64,000 nucleotides of DNA from an uncultured Collinsella sp. (GCA_958415625.1 CATYZI010000012.1:1-64000), one strand, 5' to 3'; shown: positions 46,743 through 55,546, counted from the first letter of the stretch. The notes: a model not told the origin generated them from the letters alone. Numbers and translations are program-made.

Positions 46743-47348
46743 ATGGCGACTGTGTACGGCTATGCGCGCGTGAGTTCGCGTGATCAGAACCTGAATCGGC
46801 AGTTTGATGCGCTGATCGCCTATGGGGTGGAGTCGGCGAATATTTATGCTGACCGTGCGAGCGGCAAGGACTTCGACCGTCCACGTTATCGCGATCTGCT
46901 GCGCGTGCTGGGGGATGGGGACGTGCTGGTGGTGTTGTCCATCGATCGCCTGGGTCGTAACTACAGCGAGATACTCGAGGAATGGCGGCTTATTACAAAA
47001 GAGCGCGGGACGGCCATCGTGGTGCTGGATATGCCGTTGCTCGACACGCGCGCAAAGGATGGAGAAGCGCCGGACGTGACGAGTACGCTGATTGCCGACA
47101 TTGTGCTGCAGCTGTTGAGCTACGTGGCGCAGGTGGAGCGCGAGAACATCCATCAGCGTCAGGCGGAGGGGATTGCGGCGGCGCGGGCGCGAGGGGTGCG
47201 GTTTGGCCGGCCTCGCAAGCCATGCCCTCCGCAGTTTGAACTGGTGCGCGATAGTTATGAAGCGGGCGATATCACCCGTAGCCAGGCGGCAAAGCGCCTG
47301 GGTGTGTGCGTGGGGACGTTCGATCGCTGGATGCGCGAGGCGGGTTAG
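46743..47348 (+). CDS. Stand-alone serine recombinase (resolvase/invertase type)
   Basis: 201 residues: the catalytic domain begins VYGYARVSSRDQNLNRQFDAL (active Ser near residue 10), with GKDFDRPRYRDLLRVLGDGDVLVVLSIDRLGRNY (DRLGRN) and IADIVLQLLSYVAQVEREN, ending in a short HTH (DITRSQAAKRLGVCVGTFDRWMREAG). The chain is complete. No transposase or inverted invertible segment is obvious nearby, so its target is unknown. ATG 46743 is preferred to an earlier GTG. Confidence 0.88.
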   Translation: MATVYGYARVSSRDQNLNRQFDALIAYGVESANIYADRASGKDFDRPRYRDLLRVLGDGDVLVVLSIDRLGRNYSEILEEWRLITKERGTAIVVLDMPLLDTRAKDGEAPDVTSTLIADIVLQLLSYVAQVERENIHQRQAEGIAAARARGVRFGRPRKPCPPQFELVRDSYEAGDITRSQAAKRLGVCVGTFDRWMREAG

Positions 47349-47451
47349 GAGACAGCAGCTCTGTTGCTTCTTGTTGCGATTCAAATTTTGCTACAACGAG
47401 ACTGCTATTTAGACTACACTCGCTCATATTTAAAAAGACGGAGGTTGGCCA

Positions 47452-48033
47452 TTGGCGCACGCGAAGAAAATAATCGGGTGGACCGCGATCGTTCTGTTCG
47501 CCGCAACGCTGGTGGGCATCTGGGTGCTGACGGAGCAAAACACGGTGCAGACGTCGCTGCTGAGCGAGTCCACCGCGCGTGTGGTGGAGGGTCAGGCTGC
47601 GAACGTTCAAGCTGCCGACATTACGGGTGAAGCTCAGGCGGGGGACGGCATGGCTGAGGGCACCGATTCGGCTGCTTCGACTGCCCGGTCTGGCCGACTT
47701 GCTTCCATTCGCATGTGGGTAGGCGCAAACGTCCGTCGCGTCGCCCATACCGTAGAGTTTTTCTTCGTCGGAATGTTCGCTTCGGTGATCGTGGTTTGCT
47801 TTTCCAGGCGTCCGTGGAGCGTATGCTCCCGTTGCGTGCCTGTATTGCTCTTTTGCGCCGCCTGCTCCGTTGGCGATCAGGTACATAAGATCTTTGTTCC
47901 CGGCAGGCATTTCGACGTTATCGATTTAGGATTCGATGCTGCGGGCTATGTCACCGCCATGCTGTTGGTATTGCTGGCGGCGGCGTTAGTGCGCCATGCG
48001 ACTCGGCCGATCGGCGCCCATGCGAGGCGCTAG
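47452..48033 (+). CDS. VanZ-like membrane protein
   Basis: 193 residues. One N-terminal membrane helix, a ~60-residue acidic/Ala-rich outer segment, then helices with the VanZ-like signatures RRVAHTVEFFFVGMF, CAACSVGDQVHKIFVPGRHFDVIDLGFDAAGYV (the S.SDE..Q.F.PGR.....D...D..G pattern). TTG 47452 follows GGAGG by 8 bases. Most VanZ-like proteins have no proven role; teicoplanin resistance belongs to one subgroup only, and I do not infer resistance. The inserted outer segment is unusual. Confidence 0.78.
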   Translation: MAHAKKIIGWTAIVLFAATLVGIWVLTEQNTVQTSLLSESTARVVEGQAANVQAADITGEAQAGDGMAEGTDSAASTARSGRLASIRMWVGANVRRVAHTVEFFFVGMFASVIVVCFSRRPWSVCSRCVPVLLFCAACSVGDQVHKIFVPGRHFDVIDLGFDAAGYVTAMLLVLLAAALVRHATRPIGAHARR

Positions 48034-48114
48034 CCGGTAACAAACCCGTTTCTGATCATGCGACCTTGTTGAATTATTTTGTGTCGCGCGTATTTCCGAG
48101 CGGTCGGATTTGAG

Positions 48115-48141
48115 GGGCGAGCGGTAGAACGCTCGCCCTTT
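48115..48141 (+). terminator. Terminator of the VanZ-like gene
   Basis: Perfect 9-bp stem GGGCGAGCG / CGCTCGCCC with a 6-base loop and TTTG. Confidence 0.8.
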
Positions 48142-48237
48142 GTGCGCCACGATGCGGCACAATGTACCGCAAAAGCTGTTTGTATCCGGTACGAATCGTT
48201 CGTTGGTCTTTAATTCTTCTCAACGGAGGTGTTTGAG

Positions 48238-49089
48238 ATGGCAAACGGATTGCTTTTGCGGCTTCGCGAGCGTGAGCTCAGCGCGAGCCCGGCGGAACGC
48301 AATGTCATCGCATATGTAAGCGCTCATCCGCACGAGGTGGTCGGGCTGTCCGTCCGCGGTCTTGCCGATGTCACGTTCTCCTCGCCCTCGAGCATTTTGC
48401 GCTTTTGCAAGCGTTTGGGTTTTGCGGGCTACAAGGAGTTCCAGCGCGAACTGATTGCCGAGCTGGCGCTCTTAGGTGACAAGAAAGACATAGCCCTCGA
48501 GGACATCTCCATGGATGACAGCGTCGAACGTATCGTGGGGAAGGTGATGAAAAGCAACGTGCGCACAATCGAGGCGACGGCGCGAACGCTCGATTACACC
48601 GTCTTGGAGCGATGCGCGGCCCGTCTTAAGCGGGCACGCGCGGTCAATCTGTTCGGTATTGGTGCCTCTCGTTTGGTCGCGCACGACCTGGCGCAAAAGC
48701 TCATGCGTGTCGACAAAGAGTGCCATCTGTACGACGACTGGCATGATCAGCTCTTATGTGCCAAGAACATGCATGAGGGCGATATGGCAATCGCCTTTAG
48801 CTACTCGGGCTTGACGCAAGAGGTGCTGGACTGCACCGCCGAGGCTCAACGCCACAACTGTCCCGTTGTGGCCGTTACCAAAGTAGATGGATCATCCAAG
48901 CTTGCCACCATGGCCGATGCCGTGCTCGGCGTCGCTGCGAGTGAACCCTTGGTCCGCAGCGGTGCCATGGCTTCGCGTATGGCCCAGCTTATGGTTGTCG
49001 ATGCCCTGTACGCTGCTTACGTTGCCAGCGACTACGAACGGGCGACGCATGTCATTAAGCAAAACTACATCGAGAAACAGGAAAGATGA
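48238..49089 (+). CDS. murR: RpiR-family regulator of the MurNAc locus
   Basis: 283 residues. N-terminal HTH (about 1-80: SASPAERNVIAYVSAHPHEV, SSPSSILRFCKRLGFAGYKEFQ) and C-terminal SIS domain (about 110-260: NLFGIGASRLVAHDLAQKLMRV, IAFSYSGLTQEVLDC). The SIS domain probably senses MurNAc-6-phosphate, as in MurR of E. coli. ATG 48238 is placed by GGAGGT 7 bases upstream. The stop is 10 bases before murQ. Another sugar phosphate ligand is possible, but the neighbours argue for MurR. Confidence 0.9.
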   Translation: MANGLLLRLRERELSASPAERNVIAYVSAHPHEVVGLSVRGLADVTFSSPSSILRFCKRLGFAGYKEFQRELIAELALLGDKKDIALEDISMDDSVERIVGKVMKSNVRTIEATARTLDYTVLERCAARLKRARAVNLFGIGASRLVAHDLAQKLMRVDKECHLYDDWHDQLLCAKNMHEGDMAIAFSYSGLTQEVLDCTAEAQRHNCPVVAVTKVDGSSKLATMADAVLGVAASEPLVRSGAMASRMAQLMVVDALYAAYVASDYERATHVIKQNYIEKQER

Positions 49090-49099
49090 GGTGAATGAA

Positions 49100-50023
49100 A
49101 TGCTCGATTTAACAAAATTCACGACCGAACAGCGTAATCAAAGGTCAATGGACCTCGATACGATGACATCGCTGCAGATCGTCACGACGATGAACGATGA
49201 GGATCTTCGTGCCGTCCAGTCGGTCACGAAAGTGTTGCCCCAGGTTGCCATGGCAATCGACTGGGCTGCTGAGGCACTCGAGCGCGGCGGGCGCGTCTTT
49301 TACATGGGCGCAGGCACCAGCGGTCGTCTGGGCGTACTCGACGCTTCGGAGTGTCCGCCCACGTTTGGCGTGTCACCCGATCTGATTGTCGGGCTCATTG
49401 CCGGAGGCGAGACGGCGTTTATCAAGGCTGTCGAAGGTGCCGAAGACAGCGAGGAGCTTGGCGCGAGCGACCTGCGGGAGCGTGGACTCTCGGACAAGGA
49501 TCTTGTCGTTGGCCTGGCGGCAAGCGGTCGTACTCCCTATGTGGTGGGCGGCCTTGCGTGCGCCAAGGCAACTGGGTGCAAGACCATTGCAATTGCCTGC
49601 AACCAAGGGTCGAAGATCGGGGAGAGCGCAGATCTTGCCATTGAGCCCGTGCCCGGTCCCGAGGTGCTGACCGGCTCAACGAGGCTCAAGGCGGGAACGG
49701 TTCAAAAGCTCATTCTCAACATGATTTCGACCGGTGCCATGGTCAAGATCGGCAAGGTATACCAAAATCTGATGGTCGATGTGCAGCAGACGAACGAGAA
49801 GTTGGTGGTGCGCGGCCAGAATATCGTGATGGAGGCGACCGGCTGCACGCGCGAGCGCGCTGTTCAGGCGCTTGCAGATGCCGGCGGCCACGTAAAAACC
49901 GCTATTGTCTCGGTACTGCTGGACTGCGATGCCGAGCAGGCTGCGGTGGCTCTTGAGCGGGCGCGAGGCCATGTCCGTGCTGCGGTGAGTGGCCATGAGA
50001 AGAGCAATGCCGACGCCCAATAG
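49100..50023 (+). CDS. murQ: N-acetylmuramic acid 6-phosphate etherase
   Basis: 307 residues, the length of MurQ. It cleaves the lactyl ether of MurNAc-6-P to GlcNAc-6-P and lactate. The SIS core has VFYMGAGTSGRLGVLDASECPPTFG and LVVGLAASGRTPYVVGGL; GPEVLTGSTRLKAGTVQKLILNMISTGAMVKIGKVY is a long conserved block. ATG 49100 follows AGGTG; the open frame upstream overlaps murR and is not coding. nagA/nagB are not in the window. Confidence 0.96.
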   Translation: MLDLTKFTTEQRNQRSMDLDTMTSLQIVTTMNDEDLRAVQSVTKVLPQVAMAIDWAAEALERGGRVFYMGAGTSGRLGVLDASECPPTFGVSPDLIVGLIAGGETAFIKAVEGAEDSEELGASDLRERGLSDKDLVVGLAASGRTPYVVGGLACAKATGCKTIAIACNQGSKIGESADLAIEPVPGPEVLTGSTRLKAGTVQKLILNMISTGAMVKIGKVYQNLMVDVQQTNEKLVVRGQNIVMEATGCTRERAVQALADAGGHVKTAIVSVLLDCDAEQAAVALERARGHVRAAVSGHEKSNADAQ

Positions 50024-50080
50024 GTGCGCGGCGTGAGCTGATATGACATCCAGATGAGATACCCAATACAAGGAGGAGTT

Positions 50081-51511
50081 ATGACGAACAAAGAGCTGGC
50101 CCAAAAGCTGTTGGACCTTTTGGGCGGTAAAGATAACGTGCTCGCAAACGCGGCGTGCATGACGCGCCTGCGCGTGACTGTCAAAGACACGGGCAACGTC
50201 GACACGGAGGGTATTAAGGCACTCGACGGCGTGATGGGCCTGGTCGAGGACGACACGATGCAGGTCGTGCTGGGTCCGGGCAAGGTGAATAAGGTGCTCG
50301 AGGAGTTCTCCAAGCTCACCGGCCTTGCGAAAGGCGTTGCTGACGAGAGCGTGGTTGACGCTGCGGCCACAAACAAGGCCGCGCAGAAGGCCAAGTACGA
50401 GTCCAAGCCGGTTCAGGCCTTCCTCAAGAAGATTTCCAATGTCTTCGTCGCCCTGCTTCCTGGCATCATTGCGGCTGGCCTCATCAACGGTATCTGCAAC
50501 GTCATTAACGTCTCGACGGCAGGCGCGCTTGCAGGCGAGTGGTGGTACCAGGGTATTCGTTCCATGGGCTGGGCCCTGTTTGCCTATCTGCCCATCTTGG
50601 TGGGCTATAACGCGGCACGTGAGTTTGGTGGCTCCGCTGCGCTGGGCGGCATCGCCGGCATGATGTGTATCGCCAACAGTGCCATGCCCCTGCTTGCGCC
50701 TGGCGCGGCTGATCCTGCCACTGCCATTCTGCTGCCGCTCACCAATGCGCAGTACAACCCCGCAGCGGGCGGCATGATCGCGGCTCTCATCGCTGGCGCA
50801 TTTTTTGCCTGGATGGAGCGTCAGATTCGCAAGGTTATGCCCAACGCACTCGACACGTTCTTGTCCCCGCTGCTGGTGCTCATCATCGGCGCCTTTGCTC
50901 TGATGCTCGTCATCCAGCCGGTAGGCGCATGGCTGACGACTGCCATCTTTAGCGTTTTGACCTTTATCTTCGAGAAGCTGGGCGTCCTGGGCGGCTATAT
51001 CCTGTCGGCAGGCTTCTTGCCGCTGGTGTCCGTCGGCCTGCATCAGGCGCTCACGCCGATCCACGCTATGCTCAACGATCCCGACGGCGCTACCAAGGGT
51101 ATCAATTACCTGCTTCCCATCCTTATGATGGCTGGCGGCGGCCAGGTCGGTGCCGGTTTGGCGCTGTACTTTAAGACCAAGAACGCCAAGCTCAAGAAGT
51201 ACGTCGCAGAGTCCATTCCCGTTGGAATCCTGGGTGTGGGCGAGCCTCTGATGTATGCTGTTACGCTGCCGCTCGTTCGTCCGTTTGTGACGGCCTGTCT
51301 GGGTGCCGGATTTGGCGGCGCGCTCGCGGCGCTGCTTCACATCGGCACGGTTTCTCAGGGCGTTTCCGGTCTGTTTGGCCTGCTGATCGTCGTTCCTGGC
51401 CAGCAGCTCGGCTACGTTGCCGCTATGCTGCTTGCCTATGCCGCCGGCTTTGTCCTGACGTGGTTCTTCGGTGTCGACGAGCAGAAGATCAACGAGTTCT
51501 TTGGCGAGTAG
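50081..51511 (+). CDS. murP: MurNAc-specific PTS transporter, EIIBC
   Basis: 476 residues. EIIB (about 1-85) has the phosphorylated cysteine at 26 (NAACMTRLRV). EIIC (about 115-470) has ten or so membrane helices with the LPLVSVGLHQALTPIHAML and VGILGVGEPLMYAV motifs. It should import MurNAc and phosphorylate it at C6. No EIIA domain is attached or nearby, so a glucose-type EIIA must be supplied from elsewhere. Specificity is inferred from the neighbours murQ and mupG. ATG 50081 follows AAGGAGGAG. Confidence 0.88.
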   Translation: MTNKELAQKLLDLLGGKDNVLANAACMTRLRVTVKDTGNVDTEGIKALDGVMGLVEDDTMQVVLGPGKVNKVLEEFSKLTGLAKGVADESVVDAAATNKAAQKAKYESKPVQAFLKKISNVFVALLPGIIAAGLINGICNVINVSTAGALAGEWWYQGIRSMGWALFAYLPILVGYNAAREFGGSAALGGIAGMMCIANSAMPLLAPGAADPATAILLPLTNAQYNPAAGGMIAALIAGAFFAWMERQIRKVMPNALDTFLSPLLVLIIGAFALMLVIQPVGAWLTTAIFSVLTFIFEKLGVLGGYILSAGFLPLVSVGLHQALTPIHAMLNDPDGATKGINYLLPILMMAGGGQVGAGLALYFKTKNAKLKKYVAESIPVGILGVGEPLMYAVTLPLVRPFVTACLGAGFGGALAALLHIGTVSQGVSGLFGLLIVVPGQQLGYVAAMLLAYAAGFVLTWFFGVDEQKINEFFGE

Positions 51512-51578
51512 TTTGATATCGCGAGCCGTGTTGCTCGGGGCTCGCGGCGCGCGGCAGATTTCTTGATGCTATGGTTGT

Positions 51579-51612
51579 GCCGGCGGGGCTAACTGCTCCG
51601 CCGGCCTTTTTT
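51579..51612 (+). terminator. Terminator between murP and mupG
   Basis: Perfect stem GCCGGCGGGG...CTCCGCCGGC with a CTAACTG loop and six T. It ends two bases before AAAGGAG of mupG, so mupG is either read through at a lower level or has its own promoter inside the gap. Confidence 0.9.
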
Positions 51613-51628
51613 AAAGGAGCGTTGAAGC

Positions 51629-52681
51629 GTGAAAACGGGTATTTCGATTTATCTTTCCAGCCCTCTGCAGGATATTGAGCGGACGATTGAGCGTGGTGCC
51701 GCGGCGGGTGCGCGCTATGCGTTCACCTCGCTGCATATTCCCGAGGATGGGGGAGCGGCGTATGCCGATAAGGTCCGTCATGTGCTGTCGCTGCTTTCCG
51801 CCCGCGGCATTGCGCTCATTGCCGATGTGGGGCCTCGCACGTGCGATTTGCTCGGGCTTGAGCGCATCGAGGACCTGCGCGATCTGGGGTTGGAATACCT
51901 TCGTTTGGACTATGGCTTTAGCGCCCAACGGGTCGCGGAGCTGTCCGGTGTATTTCGCATTGTGGTCAATGCATCGACGGTGAGTTCTGATGAAATCGCA
52001 TCGTGGCGTGAGGCCGGTGCCGATGTGACTCGTTTTGCCGCCTGCCACAATTATTACCCCAAGCCTTATACCGGTTTAGCTCTGGAGGACATTGCTCGGG
52101 TGAATCTTCGTCTTGCGGCGCTTGGATTCGAAATCATGGCTTTTGTGCCGGGTGATGCTAACGTTCGCGGGCCGGTATTCGAGGGACTGCCGACGGTCGA
52201 GGCGCAGCGCGGTCGCGCGTCAAAGGTTGCTCTCAATATGCTTGAGCTTGCACATGGCGCCGATTGCGACATTGTGTTGGTCGGCGACCCCGATCTTTCC
52301 GATGCGGGCTGGGCGCAGTTTGCTCAAGTTTCCGCCGGATGCATGGATCTGCAATGCGAGCTTGAGCCCGGTTATGCCTATGTGCGCGGGCAGATTCATC
52401 ACGACCGGCCCGACTCGAGCGTCCTCATCTTTAGGTCTCAGGAGTCACGCACGACGCTTAAGCCTGATTCCGTGCCGACGGATGCCGGAGCTGGACTGTT
52501 TCGAAAGGCGGGGTCGATCGCTGTGAGTAATAGCGGATATGGGCGCTACGAAGGCGAGCTTGAGATTGCGCGGGTCGATCTTCCCGGTGACGAGCGCATG
52601 AACGTTGCGGGCCATATCACGCCCGAGGCAATGGAGCTGCTGCCGTTCATCAAACGCGGATTCGGGGTACGGTTCGTTTAG
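51629..52681 (+). CDS. mupG: 6-phospho-N-acetylmuramidase-like protein (DUF871, MupG)
   Basis: 350 residues with the DUF871 pattern: MKTGISIYLSS, TSLHIPEDGG, IADVGPRTCDLLGL, LRLDYGFSAQRVAEL, NASTVSSDEI, CHNYYPKPYTGL, and C-terminal SNSGYGRYEGELEIARVDLP. DUF871 includes MupG of Gram-positive bacteria, which hydrolyses MurNAc-6-P-GlcNAc from imported cell-wall disaccharide. Its place right after murR-murQ-murP supports this. GTG 51629 follows AAAGGAG. Confidence 0.88.
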   Translation: MKTGISIYLSSPLQDIERTIERGAAAGARYAFTSLHIPEDGGAAYADKVRHVLSLLSARGIALIADVGPRTCDLLGLERIEDLRDLGLEYLRLDYGFSAQRVAELSGVFRIVVNASTVSSDEIASWREAGADVTRFAACHNYYPKPYTGLALEDIARVNLRLAALGFEIMAFVPGDANVRGPVFEGLPTVEAQRGRASKVALNMLELAHGADCDIVLVGDPDLSDAGWAQFAQVSAGCMDLQCELEPGYAYVRGQIHHDRPDSSVLIFRSQESRTTLKPDSVPTDAGAGLFRKAGSIAVSNSGYGRYEGELEIARVDLPGDERMNVAGHITPEAMELLPFIKRGFGVRFV

Positions 52682-52773
52682 CGTGTGACCCGTGGGCTAC
52701 AATTGGCCCATCATACGAAGGCGCCTCGTGTGGCGTGTGCCTGCGTTGGCCGATCTATATTCGGAGGATTCCC

Positions 52774-53133
52774 ATGACCGTACTGTTTGTTGAATATCCC
52801 AAGTGCTCGACCTGTAAGAAGGCCAAGGCATGGCTGGACGAACATGGGGTTGAGTATATCGACCGCGATATCGTTTTGGACAATCCCACGGCTGATGAGT
52901 TTGCGACCTGGATTGCTCGTTCGGGGCTGCCGGTGCGGCGTTTCTTTAATTCGTCGGGCATGAAATATCGAGAGCTGGGCCTGAAGGCGCGTCTGGATGC
53001 GGGCATGACGGATCGGGAGTGCTACGAGCTGCTGGCGACCGACGGCATGCTGGTCAAGCGTCCGCTGCTGGTGGGCGACGACTTTGCGATTCCCGGCTTT
53101 AGGGAAGCGGCTTGGGCCGAGGCGTTACTGTAG
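52774..53133 (+). CDS. ArsC/Spx-family protein
   Basis: 119 residues with a thioredoxin-like fold and the redox CxxC (YPKCSTCKKAKAWLDEHG) near residue 10. RRFFNSSGMKYRELGL and KRPLLVG fit the YffB/ArsC family. It may be an arsenate reductase or a Spx-like regulator; the family holds both and the sequence alone does not decide. No ars genes nearby. ATG 52774 follows GGAGGA. Confidence 0.85.
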   Translation: MTVLFVEYPKCSTCKKAKAWLDEHGVEYIDRDIVLDNPTADEFATWIARSGLPVRRFFNSSGMKYRELGLKARLDAGMTDRECYELLATDGMLVKRPLLVGDDFAIPGFREAAWAEALL

Positions 53134-53138
53134 CGGCT

Positions 53139-53188
53139 GCGGAAAGTGCGACCCGTTTTGAGTGCTCAGGGTGGGACGCACTTTCCGC
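53139..53188. repeat. 50-bp inverted repeat (GCGGAAAGTGCG)
   Basis: Arms GCGGAAAGTGCG / CGCACTTTCCGC (53139-53150 and 53177-53188), perfect over 12 bases, with CCC/GGG-type pairs inside. It lies between the convergent ArsC-like gene and the next minus-strand gene. Resembles another dispersed repeat family. Confidence 0.7.
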
Positions 53189-53205
53189 CGGCGGGCCTGC
53201 CTCAG

Positions 53206-53616
53206 TCAGTCCGCCAGCTGTGCCCATTCGTGCGGATCGTAGACCTTTACGTGCTTGTTGGGCTTGCCGCTCCAGTACTCCTCGTCCATAAAGGGCAGAT
53301 ATGCTTGAACGCCAGGGCAGATAAAGGGAATCCGCTGCTGTTGCAGTCGCTCGCGCTGACGCTGCTCCAGGTGCGCCTCGGATATGACGGTCGGCATGCC
53401 GGACAGCTCGACGAGACTTGCCTGGATTCGCTTAAGGTCGGGGAGTCCCGCATGCCATGACGTCCGCATGATCAAAAATGAGGCACGGCGGTAGTTTGCC
53501 TGCATCACCGTGATGGCGGGGCGCAGTGCGGGATGGATTTTGTTCCGTTCGGGCCAAGGGCCAGCAGTGATCTCGAGGCCCAGGGTCTCCCATAGGTAAT
53601 CAAGCTCTTCGTCCAT
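53206..53616 (-). CDS. Uncharacterised protein
   Basis: 136 residues, soluble, no recognised domain. PFICPGVQAYLPFMDEE near residues 95-115 recalls a segment seen in some MarR-type proteins of Gram-positive bacteria, but the helix-turn-helix part is missing, so this may be a truncated relative. GAGG lies before ATG 53616 (minus). It is between two convergent/divergent single genes and its expression is unsure. Confidence 0.55.
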   Translation of the reverse strand: MDEELDYLWETLGLEITAGPWPERNKIHPALRPAITVMQANYRRASFLIMRTSWHAGLPDLKRIQASLVELSGMPTVISEAHLEQRQRERLQQQRIPFICPGVQAYLPFMDEEYWSGKPNKHVKVYDPHEWAQLAD

Positions 53617-53892
53617 GGCGCCTCGATATCTACGCGATCATTGATACTTCGATTGTGTTGCCTGGTGCTATCGTTTTCGCGGTAGAATCTGCCAACGGTT
53701 GACGGCTACCGCTCGCGGCGTTTTGCCCTTCGTGTACAGCGGTCGGCTTCACAGGTCCTTCACGGGTTGGACGAAATTAGGCCAATTTGGCCGAATTTCA
53801 AAAAAGTCAAAATTGGGGCTTGCGTCATGGCGTGACTTCCCGTATATTTCTTTCTTGCGCAAAGGCACAGCCGAGCGCAGCGATGCAGTCAT

Positions 53893-53966
53893 TGGGATGT
53901 CGTCTAATGGCAGGACAGCGGATTCTGGTTCCGTCAATGGGGGTTCGACTCCCTCCATCCCAGCCA
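53893..53966 (+). tRNA. tRNA-Gln (CTG)
   Basis: 74 bases including an encoded CCA. Acceptor TGGGATG / CATCCCA, D-arm with TAATGG, anticodon loop TTCTGGT between GCGGA and TCCGT (anticodon CTG, reads CAG), T-arm GGGGTTCGACTCCCTC-like. Discriminator G. It precedes tRNA-Glu by 17 bases. Confidence 0.93.
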
Positions 53967-53983
53967 TTGCATTTGCTACATAT

Positions 53984-54057
53984 GGCCCGTTCGTCTAGCG
54001 GTTTAGGACGCCGCCCTCTCAAGGCGGAGATCACCAGTTCGAATCTGGTACGGGCTA
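53984..54057 (+). tRNA. tRNA-Glu (CTC)
   Basis: 74 bases. Acceptor GGCCCGT / ACGGGCT (one G-T pair), CGTCTAGCGG D-arm, anticodon stem CCGCC / GGCGG with loop CTCTCAA (anticodon CTC, reads GAG), T-arm ACCAG TTCGAAT CTGGT, discriminator A, followed by CCCA (CCA probably added). Confidence 0.93.
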
Positions 54058-54071
54058 CCCACAAAAGAATG

Positions 54072-54100
54072 CCCGGGCCTCGCAAGAGACCCGGGTTTTG
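54072..54100 (+). terminator. Terminator of the tRNA-Gln/tRNA-Glu unit
   Basis: CCCGGGCCTC / GAGACCCGGG-type hairpin with a GCAA loop and TTTTG, 15 bases after tRNA-Glu. Confidence 0.88.
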
Positions 54101-54155
54101 TGTATCGACCGTTTATACGGCGCCTGCCGTGTTTCGCTCAGATCGAGGAGTAGCC

Positions 54156-55073
54156 ATGGATCTGCCCATCAGCTTGCAAGACATCACGTATGCCGAGAAC
54201 TATCTGGCGCAGGGCGACCTGGCTACGGCGACGCCGCTGTTGGAGCGCCTGGTGGAGCTCGCCGAGGAGTATATCGACGCCGAGTGCAAGACGGAGGAGA
54301 AGCGCCAATACTTTAGCTTCGACAGCAAGTTTGAGCGCTTGGCCTATCGCCGCGTGGAGAAGGATCCGCGCGAGCTCGTGCAGGTCGAGGTTCCCTTTGA
54401 CCGCCTGTACTCTGATATGGCGTTTGCCTACATTCGCCAGCAGGATTATGTGAGCGCTCGTAATGCCCTGATGCAGGCTGTGCGCTGGGACCCCATGAAC
54501 TGCAACTATCGCTTGGACCTGGCCGAGCTGTTCCGCGCACTCGAGGACAAGCAGGAATGGGCATCGCTCTCGTTTTCGGTGCTGGAGCGTGCGAGCGACG
54601 GCAAGTGCGCCGCCCGCGCCTATTCCAACCTGGGCCAGTACTTCTTGGAGCCCGAGACCGAGAATGTCTCGGCCGCCGTGGGTTGCGCGCGTCTGGCACT
54701 GCGCTTAGCGCCCAACGATGCACACACGACGCGCCTGCTCAACAAGATCCATACCACCTATCCGGATGCCGCCGAGGAGAGCGACGAGCACGTGATGGGT
54801 GAACTGGCCCTGCAAGGCGTGCCGACCTCGCCTTCGGCCGAGATTGCCATCTGCCTGATTATGTGCGCGACAGATGCTGCAAGCGACGGCGACAAGCAGG
54901 AGGCCACGCGCCTGACGGTGCGTGCTCGCGACTTGGTGGGCGAGGAGGCCTGCGCGGCGATTATCAAACTGGTGCGCGAGAGCGACGCTGAGCTCAATGC
55001 TGAGCGCAAGGCAAAGCGCGATGCCGCGGGCTCAAACGCCGATGGAGCCAAGGAGGCCGGCGATGCCCAGTAA
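54156..55073 (+). CDS. Uncharacterised TPR-like protein
   Basis: 305 residues, all-helical, with several TPR-like repeats in the middle (MAFAYIRQQDYVSARNALMQAVRWDP, AYSNLGQYFLEPE) and an Ala/Glu/Lys-rich tail. No enzymatic motif, no membrane segment or signal. The function is unknown; TPR proteins usually bind other proteins. The start is ATG 54156 after GAGGAG; longer open frame upstream spans two tRNAs and is excluded. It overlaps smpB by 11 bases and is probably cotranscribed. Confidence 0.82.
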   Translation: MDLPISLQDITYAENYLAQGDLATATPLLERLVELAEEYIDAECKTEEKRQYFSFDSKFERLAYRRVEKDPRELVQVEVPFDRLYSDMAFAYIRQQDYVSARNALMQAVRWDPMNCNYRLDLAELFRALEDKQEWASLSFSVLERASDGKCAARAYSNLGQYFLEPETENVSAAVGCARLALRLAPNDAHTTRLLNKIHTTYPDAAEESDEHVMGELALQGVPTSPSAEIAICLIMCATDAASDGDKQEATRLTVRARDLVGEEACAAIIKLVRESDAELNAERKAKRDAAGSNADGAKEAGDAQ

Positions 55074-55533
55074 GCGCGAGCGCAAGCTCATCTCCAAGAA
55101 TCGCTCGGCACACCACGAGTACTTTATCGATGAGACCTTTGAGTGCGGCATTGAGCTGAGTGGCACCGAGGTTAAGTCGATTCGCGAGCGCGCGTGCCAG
55201 ATCACCGACACCTTTGCACTGATTCGTGGCGGCGAGTGCTGGCTCGTGGGGCTGCATATTCATCCTTATAGCCATGGTGGCGTGTGGAACCGCGACCCTG
55301 ATCGCCGTCGTCGTCTGCTGCTGCACCGCAAGGAGATTGACTTTCTCGACGGTAAGCTACGTAATCGCGGCTATGCCCTGGTGCCGCTGGAGCTGTATTT
55401 TAATACCGACGGCCGCGTAAAGCTGCTGCTGGGCCTAGGCCGCGGCAAGAAGCTTTACGACAAGCGCGAGGATATGGCCAAGCGCGACGTTCAGCGCGAG
55501 ATTGACCGCGCCCTCAAGGAGCGCAACCGTTAG
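55063..55533 (+). CDS. smpB: SsrA-binding protein SmpB
   Basis: 156 residues, standard SmpB. The OB-like core has ISKNRSAHHEYFIDETFECGIELSGTEVKSIR; RDPDRRRRLLLHRKEI and the basic tail GRGKKLYDKREDMAKRD are present. It brings tmRNA to stalled ribosomes. ATG 55063 follows AGGAGG and lies inside the previous gene. RNase R, its usual partner in degradation, is at 44435. No tmRNA gene is seen in the window. Confidence 0.97.
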   Translation: MPSKRERKLISKNRSAHHEYFIDETFECGIELSGTEVKSIRERACQITDTFALIRGGECWLVGLHIHPYSHGGVWNRDPDRRRRLLLHRKEIDFLDGKLRNRGYALVPLELYFNTDGRVKLLLGLGRGKKLYDKREDMAKRDVQREIDRALKERNR

Positions 55534-55546
55534 GCACTCTGTATAA

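Noticed and set aside
47452..48033. Glycopeptide resistance gene
   Set aside because: VanZ-like signatures are shared by many proteins of unknown role, and no vanHAX-type genes are present.
53787..54155. N-terminal extension of the TPR-like protein
   Set aside because: It would be translated through two tRNA genes and a terminator; ATG 54156 has a good ribosome binding site.
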